Assembly: GCA_039908095.1 (NCBI GenBank)
Contig: JAMOBJ010000002.1
Coordinates: forward strand, 149,331 to 213,330
DNA: 64,000 nt
Direction: 5' to 3'
Source: Nitrospirae bacterium YQR-1
GTDB taxonomy: Bacteria; Nitrospirota; Thermodesulfovibrionia; Thermodesulfovibrionales; Magnetobacteriaceae
Shown: piece after piece, positions 9,686 to 17,981 of the stretch
How positions within the stretch are numbered: the first letter of the stretch is position 1
Layout of the letters: every line of letters begins with the position of its first letter
Notes under the pieces: generated by a model
The model's input: the letters and a program-made list of their open reading frames with translations, nothing else
Databases searched by the model: none
What the model was told of the DNA's origin: nothing
Translations under genes and position numbers: made by a program

Positions 9686-11131
9686 GTGCCGATTGAGCCG
9701 GAAAACACTTACAGGGAACTTCTCTTATATCTTCAGAACATTGATACATGCTTTGTAATAGTTGAAATAAACGAGCCTCTCAGACAGGATGAAATTGTGG
9801 CCGCCCTTATGGCTGACCTCTCAGGCGGAAACATAACAACTATTGACCTCAAAGACACTGACAACCTGACAGGATGCCTGGATGAAATAAGAACGTGTAT
9901 TGAGAAAAACCCCTCTGTAGAAATCATATTGATTCTGAATCTGCACAATATGAAAATGGGTGGCGGTAACGATAAAACCGCTTTACTGACTGATTTAAAT
10001 TTAAGCAGGGAGCTGTACTTAAACCTAAATAAGGCATTGGTTTTTTTCCTTCCCGCCTATTTTACAGACCTTGTGATAAAAATCGCCAAAGATTTCTTTG
10101 CTTATGTTTCCATAACTTTTAAGTTTCCTGTTGTTCACAGGCAACCCCTTATGGAATTTGCAACACAAAGCGAATATTTTAACGAACAGGATGTAAAAAA
10201 TAGAATACTTTTTTTAGAGCATACACTAAAGACATATTCACTCACAGAGAAGGAATGCGGCAAAACTTATCATGACCTTGGTGAAAATTATAAGAAGATA
10301 TATGAACTCGATAAGGCACTTGAGAATTATCAGAAAAGTTTAAAAATCAGGAAGGAGATTGGCGACAAACAGGGGGAAGGGACTACTTTAGGTAACATAG
10401 CGATAAATTATCATGCCCGCGGCGATTATGAGAGCGCCCTGAAGTATATGCTTGAGAGTTTAAAAACCATGAAGGAGATTGGCCATAAAAAGGGGGAAGG
10501 GACTACTTTAAATAATATCAGCCAGATATATCATGCCCGCGGCGATTATGAGAGCGCCCTGAAGTATATGCTTGAGAGTTTAAAAATCAGGAAGGAGATT
10601 GGCGATAAGGAGGGGGAAGGGGTTACTTTAAATAATATCAGCAGTATATATCATGCCCGCGGCGATTATGAGAGCGCCCTGAAGTATCTGATTGAGAGTT
10701 TAAAAATCAGGAAGGAGATTGGCGATAAAGCGAGGGAAGGGGTTACTTTAAATAATATCAGCCAGATATATCATGCCCGCGGCGACTATGAGAGCGCCCT
10801 AAAGTATATGCTTGAGAGTTTAAAAATCAGGAAGGAGATTGGCGATAAAGCGGGGGAAGGGACTACTTTAGGTAACATAGCTACAAATTATCATGCCCGC
10901 GGCGATTATGAGAGCGCCCTGAAGTATATGCTTGAGAGTTTAAAAATCAGTAAGGAGATTGGCGATAAAAGCGGCGAGGCTGTTACCCTTTTTAACCTTG
11001 CGGTGTTATACGATGTAACCGGTAAAAAAGCAGAATCGGCACAGTGCCTGATGAAAGTAATTGAAATCAATAAGACGTTAAAGAGTTATGAAATCGCACA
11101 GGCATTAAAGAGAGAAGGGATAGAGGGGTAG
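9686..11131 (+). CDS. Degenerate NTPase-like domain plus TPR repeat protein
   Basis: The 481-residue protein starts at GTG, three bases after the ATPase gene. Residues 1-150 look like an inactive P-loop fold: alternating strands, for example VEIILILNLHNM, and an FFLPAYFTDLVIKIAKDFF segment, but no Walker A. A short linker leads to TPR units. One diverged unit (about 192-231) is followed by five nearly identical 40-residue units (about 232-431) with the core YHARGDYESALKYMLESLKI, and a diverged C-terminal cap. TPR arrays bind partner proteins, so this is probably the sensor or scaffold for the upstream ATPase. No catalytic effector is visible. Confidence 0.65.
   Translation: MPIEPENTYRELLLYLQNIDTCFVIVEINEPLRQDEIVAALMADLSGGNITTIDLKDTDNLTGCLDEIRTCIEKNPSVEIILILNLHNMKMGGGNDKTALLTDLNLSRELYLNLNKALVFFLPAYFTDLVIKIAKDFFAYVSITFKFPVVHRQPLMEFATQSEYFNEQDVKNRILFLEHTLKTYSLTEKECGKTYHDLGENYKKIYELDKALENYQKSLKIRKEIGDKQGEGTTLGNIAINYHARGDYESALKYMLESLKTMKEIGHKKGEGTTLNNISQIYHARGDYESALKYMLESLKIRKEIGDKEGEGVTLNNISSIYHARGDYESALKYLIESLKIRKEIGDKAREGVTLNNISQIYHARGDYESALKYMLESLKIRKEIGDKAGEGTTLGNIATNYHARGDYESALKYMLESLKISKEIGDKSGEAVTLFNLAVLYDVTGKKAESAQCLMKVIEINKTLKSYEIAQALKREGIEG
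10381..10980 (+). repeat. Five tandem 120-bp repeats encoding TPR units
   Basis: Five units of exactly 120 bases follow each other without gaps at 10381, 10501, 10621, 10741 and 10861. They differ at only a few positions, mainly around the last residues of the unit and the GNIA/NNIS choice. The DNA is far more alike than protein selection alone would need, which suggests recent duplication or gene conversion. Each unit keeps frame, so unit number can change without breaking the gene. Confidence 0.9.
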
Positions 11132-11160
11132 GATGGTGCAGTGTATATACTGATCCGAAT

Positions 11161-11190
11161 TTGACATATATGAAAAAAACATGATACAGT
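11161..11190 (+). promoter_or_regulatory. Sigma-70-type promoter before the radical SAM gene
   Basis: A perfect -35 box TTGACA (11161-11166) is followed after 18 bases by TACAGT (11185-11190). The predicted start would lie about 35 bases before the ATG at 11233, separating this gene from the TPR operon upstream. Confidence 0.5.
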
Positions 11191-11232
11191 AGCTGTTGTG
11201 ATAAGATTTCCTGTGTTTGCTGCAAATTTAAA

Positions 11233-12615
11233 ATGAAAATATTATTTGTGCGTTTAAATACAACCGCTGATGAGATAATTCCACCGCTTAATTACGGTTA
11301 TCTCAGCGCATCAGTTGCAAACAAAGACACCACGATTTTTGACCAGCTCAGGGATAAAGATTCCGATACTGTTTTGATAAAAAAAATAATTAGTGAGAAA
11401 CCCGATATACTTGGCCTTTCCGCCTACACTAAAGATATCTCTTTTGTTAAGCAGTTTGTTTCACAAATCAGGCCGATTTTACCCGATACCATTATTCTGC
11501 TGGGTGGGGTTCAAATTACTTTAATGCCTGTGGAGACATTTCAGTACCTGAGGGGCCTCATAGATTACGGTTTTGCCGGTGAGAGTGAGCTTGCTTTCAA
11601 AAAATTCATAGAAAATATCCCGCACCCGGGTGATGACCTTGAGGAATTTGATAATCTCATATGGTTAAAAGACGGTCAAATAAAGGTAAACAGACAACTG
11701 CTGCCTAAAAATCTAGATGAGCTTCCATTTCCGCAATGGGACCTTATGCCTCCGGATAAATATCCCAAAGCCCCGCACGGCGCATTTTATAAACAATTCC
11801 CGTATGCCCCTTTAATTACCTCAAGAGGCTGCCCATACCCATGTACATTTTGCTCGGCAGGCGTGATTTCAGGAAAAAAAATCAGATACAGAAGCATTAA
11901 AAATGTCATTGAAGAGATTAAATATCTCAATAAACATTTTAATGTTAAAGAAATCCACATTGAGGATGATAACTTTTCCATGGAGAGGGAACGTGTTGTT
12001 AATTTTTGTGAATCCCTACTAGGCACAAATCTGAATATCACGTGGGCTCTGCCAAACGGTTTAAGATTAGACAATCTTGACCTTGAGGTTCTGAAATTAA
12101 TGAACCGGGCAGGTTGTTATTCGGTAAATGTCGGAGTCGAAAGCGGAAACGAAAGCAGGCTGAAACTTATTAAGAAGAAAATAACCAAAGAAACTATAAA
12201 AGAGAAAATTTCGATGGTCAAGCAGGCAGGGATGGACATCGGGGGGTTTTTTATAATAGGATTTCCGGGTGAGACCCGGCAGGAGATAGAGCAGACATTG
12301 AAATTCACCACTGAGCTTGAACTGGACAGAATCGGCATCTCATATTTTCAGCCATATCCGGCCACCGAGGAATTCACACAGTTGCATGAAGCCAACCAAT
12401 ATAGCTTTGACCTGGAAAATGCACATCACTCGCTGCACACGATAAGCTTTATTCCCGATGGGATGAGCTACAACACAATAAAAATTCTACGGTTTAAGGG
12501 ATTTTTTAAGTTCTATTTCAGACCGAGAATATTCTTACAACTGATAAGAACAATAAAGAGTTTTGAGCATTTTACATTTATACTTAAACGAGGGGTAAGA
12601 TGGCTGACTTCCTGA
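11233..12615 (+). CDS. B12-binding domain radical SAM protein
   Basis: This 460-residue protein belongs to the large class that combines an N-terminal cobalamin-binding Rossmann fold with a radical SAM barrel. The first 130 residues show the B12-domain pattern, with PDILGLSAYTKD and IILLGGVQITLMP. The radical SAM cluster motif is SRGCPYPCTFCSAG (CxxxCxxC) at about residue 195-208. A later GFFIIGFPGET segment matches the SAM-binding part of the barrel. The family includes methyltransferases and hopanoid, bacteriochlorophyll and tRNA-modifying enzymes; the substrate cannot be read from sequence. It has its own promoter-like sequence and is followed by a YkgJ-type protein, which may be functionally linked. 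Confidence 0.85.
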   Translation: MKILFVRLNTTADEIIPPLNYGYLSASVANKDTTIFDQLRDKDSDTVLIKKIISEKPDILGLSAYTKDISFVKQFVSQIRPILPDTIILLGGVQITLMPVETFQYLRGLIDYGFAGESELAFKKFIENIPHPGDDLEEFDNLIWLKDGQIKVNRQLLPKNLDELPFPQWDLMPPDKYPKAPHGAFYKQFPYAPLITSRGCPYPCTFCSAGVISGKKIRYRSIKNVIEEIKYLNKHFNVKEIHIEDDNFSMERERVVNFCESLLGTNLNITWALPNGLRLDNLDLEVLKLMNRAGCYSVNVGVESGNESRLKLIKKKITKETIKEKISMVKQAGMDIGGFFIIGFPGETRQEIEQTLKFTTELELDRIGISYFQPYPATEEFTQLHEANQYSFDLENAHHSLHTISFIPDGMSYNTIKILRFKGFFKFYFRPRIFLQLIRTIKSFEHFTFILKRGVRWLTS

Positions 12616-12679
12616 ACAGACATACCTGCCTCGCCTTCTAAAGAGCTACCATCAACATAAATCAAAAAACTGGTGAATA

Positions 12680-13339
12680 TTGAAACAAAAAATCGGGAAA
12701 AATGAATTCAACCGCAGGCGTGTGAGTTTTGATGCTGATGAAGGCCGCTTTCCATGGCTTTCAATGCTTCTGGATTCCTACGCTATTGTTGATACAAGTA
12801 TCGAAACGGCAATCGAACAACAATACAAGATTAAAGAGAAAGGTCTGGCTTGTCAGGACGGATGCTGCCATTGCTGCAAAACCCACAAAGATATTCCGGT
12901 GTATCCACACGAACTGGTGGGAATTTACTACTTCGTCATCGAGAAAATCAAAATGCCGGTAAGAGAAACTCTGAAATGGCAGTTGCAGTTTTTTAAGAAG
13001 TCCGATCCCTGCCCGTTTTTAATCAACTCTTCTTGCATCATACACATTCTGAGACCAACAGCATGCAGACAGTTTAACGTATTCGGTACACCTTGTGCCG
13101 AAGGAGAAGACCCCTTCTTTACAAGACGAAACGACGTCCTGACCCCAAATATAAACTACACAAATCAGGCACTCCATACCGTCCTGGAGTTCTACGGAAT
13201 TAAAGATGAAAAAGAAAAAAATAAGTTTATAAAAAACAACAAGATATATGCCCATGTTAAAAACCTCAAAGAATACTCATGGTCACAACTGCTGAAAGCT
13301 ATTAACGAATACGATCTGAAAGCCGCTCAAGATAAGTAG
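12680..13339 (+). CDS. YkgJ family cysteine-cluster protein
   Basis: The 219-residue protein carries the cysteine pattern of the YkgJ/UPF0153 family. It has CCHCCKTHKDIPVYPHEL near residues 53-70, then DPCPFL, CIIHILRPTACRQF and a further cysteine in FGTPCAEGEDPF. The family is thought to bind a metal or Fe-S cluster through these cysteines; its cellular role is poorly known. The start codon appears to be TTG at 12680, with a weak GGTGA upstream; GTG at 12722 is the only nearby alternative. It follows the radical SAM gene after 64 bases. Confidence 0.8.
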   Translation: MKQKIGKNEFNRRRVSFDADEGRFPWLSMLLDSYAIVDTSIETAIEQQYKIKEKGLACQDGCCHCCKTHKDIPVYPHELVGIYYFVIEKIKMPVRETLKWQLQFFKKSDPCPFLINSSCIIHILRPTACRQFNVFGTPCAEGEDPFFTRRNDVLTPNINYTNQALHTVLEFYGIKDEKEKNKFIKNNKIYAHVKNLKEYSWSQLLKAINEYDLKAAQDK

Positions 13340-13539
13340 GGGAAATGCGCTGTAAGGTACGACAGGGGGTGCCTTGATTCAGTGAGAATTGGACAAATCC
13401 GATTCGAGTTTTAACAACCGCCGTCACTATATTAGAAAAAGCCTTCTTCCAAGTTATAGCAATTTTTTTTATTAGTTACCACACCCTAATCTGAGTTCCA
13501 GCATTTTTTTCCCCTTTGTAGTATAATAAATGTGATTTT

Positions 13540-13680
13540 ATACCAAGTTGCAGTCAGAAGTAAACGCAGGCGGCAAGGAACAAGCGACGCCTCCCCTTAC
13601 AGGGGATTCCCCTTTAGGGGAGACGTTAAGGAGCTTGTGACGAAGCCAACAAAGTTAGACGATTGAATGCAACTTGGTAT
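13540..13680. repeat. Family-1 MITE-like element, full copy of 141 bp
   Basis: The ends are ATACCAAGTTGCA and its exact inverse TGCAACTTGGTAT. The interior contains CTCCCCTTACAGGGG followed by CCCCTTTAGGGGAG, which can fold into a strong hairpin, and GCCAACAAAGTTAGACGATT near the right end. It is nearly the reverse complement of the copy at 23029. There is no coding capacity and target duplications are not clear. It lies 53 bases before the acs start; the preceding 200 bases (13340-13539) hold nothing recognised except a TATAAT at 13522. Confidence 0.85.
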
Positions 13681-13733
13681 TAGATACAGTGCTTGAGACG
13701 CTATCAATAAGGAAGTAAGGAGGGGTGGAGGAA

Positions 13734-15722
13734 ATGGCTGATAAGATGAACATAGAGGTACTGATGGAGGAAAAGAGAGTGTTTCCCCCGCCTCAGGAAT
13801 TTTCAGAAAAGGCCTGTATCAAAACCATGAAACAGTATGAGGATATGTACAAGCGCTCAACAGAGGACCCCGAGAGTTTTTGGGCCGAGGCCGCCCTTGA
13901 GCATATACATTGGTTTAAAAAATGGGACAGAGTGCTTGAATATGATTTCAACAAACCCTCTGTAAAATGGTTTGAAGGCGGAAAGTTAAATGCAACATAT
14001 AATTGTCTTGACAGACATGTTCACTCAGCCCTGAGAAACAAGGCAGCCATCATTTGGGAGTCCAACTACGGTATAATAAACAAGACCTATACTTACCAGC
14101 AACTTTACACTGAGGTAAACCGCTTTGCCAACGTGTTGAAAAAACACGGAGTACAAAAGGGCGACCGCGTGATGATATACCTGCCCATGGTGCCGGAAAT
14201 TGTAATATCCATGCTGGCCTGTGCTCGCATTGGAGCAATCCATAGTGTAGTATTCGGCGGCTTTAGCGCCCAGGCGCTAAGAGACAGAATTGTTGACTGC
14301 GAGGCAAAGCTTGTGATAACAGCTGATTTCGGCTCAAGAGGGGGAAAACTGGTGCCCCTTAAAAGCAATGCCGATGAGGCGGTTGAGCACTGTAAAAGTG
14401 TTAAACACATGATAGTCGTTAAGGTTCAGATGACCTCCTCACCGGATGTTTCCATGGAGGCAAAACGTGACCTCTGGTGGCATGATGAAATGGGAGCCGG
14501 TGACATAACTTCCTTTTGCCCGCCTGAGTGGATGGATGCCGAGGACCCCCTTTTTATACTATACACATCGGGCTCAACCGGCAAACCTAAAGGGGTGCTT
14601 CACACAACCGGCGGTTACCTGCTGTACTCATCATTAACATTTAAATGGATATTTGACAGCCGCCCGGAAGACATCTTTTTCTGCACGGCTGATGCCGGAT
14701 GGATAACCGGCCACAGCTACATTGTTTACGGCCCCCTCAGCGGCGGCGCAACAACAGTACTCTTTGAAGGCATACCAACCTATCCTGACCCGGGAAGGTT
14801 CTGGAAGATAGTGGAAAAATACGGCGTTAACGTGTTTTATACGGCCCCAACGGCCATCCGCACCCTTATGAGAGAAGGGGATAAGTGGGTCAACAGCCAC
14901 GACATATCATCGCTGAGGCTTCTTGGCACCGTGGGAGAGCCCATAAACCCGGAGGCCTGGATGTGGTACCACAACGTGGTAGGAGGCGGAAAACTCCCCA
15001 TTGTAGATACATGGTGGCAGACCGAGACGGGGGGGATAATGATAACTCCGCTTCCCGGTGCAATGGCGCTTAAGCCCGGTTCAGCCTGTAAGCCCTTTTT
15101 TGGCATAAACCCTGAAATCCTGAAAGAGGACGGCAGCCCCGCCGGTGTTAACGAGGGCGGCTATCTGACAATAAAAAACCCGTGGCCGGGCATACTCAGA
15201 GGCACCTACGGAGACCCCGACAACAGGCGGGTAAAAGATGTTTATTTCTCACGCTTCCCGGGCGTTTATTTTACCGGAGACGGGGCAAGGCGCGATGAGG
15301 ACGGTGATTTCTGGATTATGGGACGAATTGATGACGTTATAAATGTCTCAGGACACCGTATAGGAACCGCTGAGGTGGAATCAGCCCTGGTCAGCCACCA
15401 AAACGTGGCTGAGGCTGCCGTTGTAGGCTATCCTCATGAGGTAAAAGGCGAGGCTCTCTATGTGTATGTCACCCTGAAAGAGGGGGTTGTGCCTACTGAG
15501 GAGCTCAAAGGCGAGCTTGAAAAACATATAAGAAAAGTTATAGGACCCATTGCCGTACCGGATAAGATTCAGTTCTCACCGTTTTTACCTAAAACAAGAA
15601 GCGGAAAAATAATGAGAAGAATTCTGCGAAATATCGCTAAGGGAGAGATTGAAAACCTGGGTGACACCAGCACTCTTGCCGACCCGCTGGTTGTAGATGC
15701 ACTCGTTAAGGGCAGGCAGTAG
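13734..15722 (+). CDS. acs: Acetyl-CoA synthetase (AMP-forming)
   Basis: Acs activates acetate to acetyl-CoA through acetyl-AMP in the cytoplasm. The 662-residue length is normal. Visible signatures are the P-loop-like [20 protein letters not shown], the adenylate motif TWWQTETGG, the hinge and core [20 protein letters not shown], and the C-terminal [12 protein letters not shown]. In that last motif the lysine is the known site of regulatory acetylation. ATG at 13734 is chosen since AAGGAGG lies about ten bases upstream; GTG at 13725 sits too close to it. With pyruvate:ferredoxin oxidoreductase elsewhere in the window it links acetate to acetyl-CoA and pyruvate. A MITE lies immediately upstream. 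Confidence 0.96.
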   Translation: MADKMNIEVLMEEKRVFPPPQEFSEKACIKTMKQYEDMYKRSTEDPESFWAEAALEHIHWFKKWDRVLEYDFNKPSVKWFEGGKLNATYNCLDRHVHSALRNKAAIIWESNYGIINKTYTYQQLYTEVNRFANVLKKHGVQKGDRVMIYLPMVPEIVISMLACARIGAIHSVVFGGFSAQALRDRIVDCEAKLVITADFGSRGGKLVPLKSNADEAVEHCKSVKHMIVVKVQMTSSPDVSMEAKRDLWWHDEMGAGDITSFCPPEWMDAEDPLFILYTSGSTGKPKGVLHTTGGYLLYSSLTFKWIFDSRPEDIFFCTADAGWITGHSYIVYGPLSGGATTVLFEGIPTYPDPGRFWKIVEKYGVNVFYTAPTAIRTLMREGDKWVNSHDISSLRLLGTVGEPINPEAWMWYHNVVGGGKLPIVDTWWQTETGGIMITPLPGAMALKPGSACKPFFGINPEILKEDGSPAGVNEGGYLTIKNPWPGILRGTYGDPDNRRVKDVYFSRFPGVYFTGDGARRDEDGDFWIMGRIDDVINVSGHRIGTAEVESALVSHQNVAEAAVVGYPHEVKGEALYVYVTLKEGVVPTEELKGELEKHIRKVIGPIAVPDKIQFSPFLPKTRSGKIMRRILRNIAKGEIENLGDTSTLADPLVVDALVKGRQ

Positions 15723-15737
15723 GAGGGTGTCTTATTT

Positions 15738-15919
15738 ATGCTTTATAACAAGAGGAAACGCCGATATTTAATAAAAATGTAAAAATTTGTTTCCTTAATG
15801 ACATCCTGCGCACATCCCTGGATAGTGCTATCGTTGCGTGCGATATTAATTACTGCATAAAATATTTCAATCCTTTAGCCGAACAACTGTTTGACTACAG
15901 CGCCCTGGATGCCTTAGAT
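15738..15919 (+). pseudogene. Out-of-frame 5' part of the PAS-GGDEF-EAL gene
   Basis: The ATG at 15738 follows an AGGAGG at 15721-15726 but its frame stops after 14 codons. The frame of the downstream gene is open back to 15749 and encodes clear PAS sequence (SLDSAIVACDINYCIKYFNP), yet has no ATG, GTG or TTG before 15920. Adding one A to the five-A run at 15773-15777 would join the two frames. The gene would then start at 15738 with a complete PAS domain. This is either a one-base deletion, a sequencing error or a programmed slip. Confidence 0.6.
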
Positions 15920-17974
15920 ATGAATTTCGCAGAAATCCAAAACAGAGAACACGTTATTCCCGATACGCTGTCAGAGGCTGTAGAGAGAGCTAAAAGAGAC
16001 GGTGAGATTTCATATGTCCATCAAAAGACAAAAAACGGACAAACTATTTTCCTTGAATCCAGGATTTCCTGTATAACAGACAACTACGGCAATCTGACAG
16101 GCTATGCTTTTACCTCACGTGATATAACAACGATGAAAACCCTGTCGGATAAATTAAGCTACCGCGTCACGCTGGAAAATCTTGCCGCTTCAATTTCTGC
16201 AAACTTCATAAGCATTGCCGTGGGGGAGCTGTACACGGAGATGAACAAGTCACTCCAGCGTATAGCTGAAACTACAAATGTCCAACGTGCCTTTCTCTGT
16301 ATATATAATGAGGACAGCCATATATTTTATCAGTGGCAGACTCAGTCACTGCCGCCGTTGTGTGCCTCCCAACAGATAAACACAAACACCCTGCAGTGGT
16401 TTAAAGACATAGCAGACACCGGCAGGATATCCTTTTATGAAAGCTCCACAGAAGAGATACATTCTCTTGACGATAGGGCACCAAAAGCCATACGCTCTAT
16501 GGCCGTAATGCCACTTGCTTACGGGCAAAAAAAGATGGGTTTTATAGCTCTGGCCACTGAGACAGTGCAAAGACATTGGCATCCTGAGGAGGTAGTTGTC
16601 ATAAAAATGGTTGGCGAGATATTTGTAAGTGCCATGATAAGGAGGGAAACGGAAGAAAAACTGCATCACTTAGCCCACTACGACGCCCTGACAAACATCC
16701 CCAACCGTATGCTCTTTAACGACAGATTAGTTCAGGCCGTGGAACAGGCCAGAAGACATAAGGCCAAGCTGGCTCTTTTGTTTATAGACTTAGACCGTTT
16801 TAAAAAAGTAAATGATACACTGGGGCATGACATAGGGGATTTACTTCTTAAAGAGGCTGCCCGCAGAATTGAAGCATGTACAAGAAAATCCGACACGGTT
16901 GCCAGGATGGGAGGCGATGAGTTCACTGTTATAATGACTAACCTTCAGAGACCTGATGACGTCTCAAGATTAGCAACTAAAATCATCGCAACATTGTCGG
17001 CTCCGTTTATTGTTAAACACCATGAATGCTCCGTGGGTGCAAGCATAGGAATAAGCATATTCCCCACAGACACTGATGATGTGGTCACGCTGCTTAAAAA
17101 TTCAGATGTAGCTCTTTATCAGGTTAAGGAGCACGGAAGGGGAGACTACCGGTTTTTTGCCCCCTCTATGAACAAAAGGTCTGTTGAGAAACTCAATCTG
17201 GAAAACAGACTGAGAAAAGCACTGCAAAGAGATGAAATCTCAGTGCTGTATCAGCCGCAGGTGGGCATCAACAGTGGTAACTTCAGGGGGATGGAGGTAG
17301 TAGTGCGGTGGATTAGCCCTGAGACGGGACATGTGCCATCTTCCGACTTTATCCCCATAGCCGAGGACTCCGGTTTGATTCTACCTATGGGCAAGTTAAT
17401 ATTCCGGCAGGTTTGCTCAGTAAGTAAGCAGTGGAGTGATATGGGATTTAACCACATACAGGCGTCAATAAAAGTCCTTGAAAGCCAGTTCAAACACAAA
17501 GACCTTATTGATGTGGTGACGGGGATACTAAAAGAGACCGGAGCCGACCCCACACTACTCGATGTTACCCTCAATGAAAACACAATTATGACAGATGTTG
17601 AAGAGTCCATAACAATATTGAAAAAGCTAAAAAATATCGGATTCTCAATAACTATAGATAACTTTGGCACAGGGTATTCCTCATTAAGCCATCTGAAAAG
17701 ATTTCCTGTTAATGCGTTGAAAATTAACAAGTCCTTTATAAACAACATTACAGTGGATACGGACTATGCAACCATAGCCAGGGCCATAATAGCGCTGGCA
17801 CATACTCTAAGCCTCACAGTTATTGCCGAGGGTGTAGAGACCGATGAGCAACTTGAGTTCCTCAGAGCGGTTAAATGTGACGTAGTTCAGGGAACGCTGT
17901 TTGCACCTGCCCTTGCCTCGGGAGATATCTTTCAGATTCTTAACGATGAGGCAAGCTTTAAACTAAAGGGCTGA
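15920..17974 (+). CDS. PAS-GAF-GGDEF-EAL signalling protein, EAL degenerate
   Basis: The in-frame part starting at ATG 15920 encodes 684 residues. They contain the rest of a PAS domain (about 1-75, ending YAFTSRDIT), a GAF-like domain (about 90-240), a GGDEF domain with intact ARMGGDEFTV (about 328), and an EAL domain (about 420-675). GGDEF domains make cyclic di-GMP. In the EAL part the signature is EVVVRW, the usual asparagine of VNLS is a lysine (ASIKVLESQF), DDFGTG reads DNFGTG and KIDRSF reads KINKSF. Phosphodiesterase activity is therefore unlikely. The true start is probably 15738 before a frameshift. It follows acs and precedes the transglutaminase gene by seven bases. Confidence 0.85.
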   Translation: MNFAEIQNREHVIPDTLSEAVERAKRDGEISYVHQKTKNGQTIFLESRISCITDNYGNLTGYAFTSRDITTMKTLSDKLSYRVTLENLAASISANFISIAVGELYTEMNKSLQRIAETTNVQRAFLCIYNEDSHIFYQWQTQSLPPLCASQQINTNTLQWFKDIADTGRISFYESSTEEIHSLDDRAPKAIRSMAVMPLAYGQKKMGFIALATETVQRHWHPEEVVVIKMVGEIFVSAMIRRETEEKLHHLAHYDALTNIPNRMLFNDRLVQAVEQARRHKAKLALLFIDLDRFKKVNDTLGHDIGDLLLKEAARRIEACTRKSDTVARMGGDEFTVIMTNLQRPDDVSRLATKIIATLSAPFIVKHHECSVGASIGISIFPTDTDDVVTLLKNSDVALYQVKEHGRGDYRFFAPSMNKRSVEKLNLENRLRKALQRDEISVLYQPQVGINSGNFRGMEVVVRWISPETGHVPSSDFIPIAEDSGLILPMGKLIFRQVCSVSKQWSDMGFNHIQASIKVLESQFKHKDLIDVVTGILKETGADPTLLDVTLNENTIMTDVEESITILKKLKNIGFSITIDNFGTGYSSLSHLKRFPVNALKINKSFINNITVDTDYATIARAIIALAHTLSLTVIAEGVETDEQLEFLRAVKCDVVQGTLFAPALASGDIFQILNDEASFKLKG

Positions 17975-17981
17975 ACGGCTA

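Noticed and set aside
10261..11000. Regular 120-bp repeats considered as a CRISPR-like array
   Set aside because: The units are gapless, in frame and encode TPR motifs; there are no spacers.
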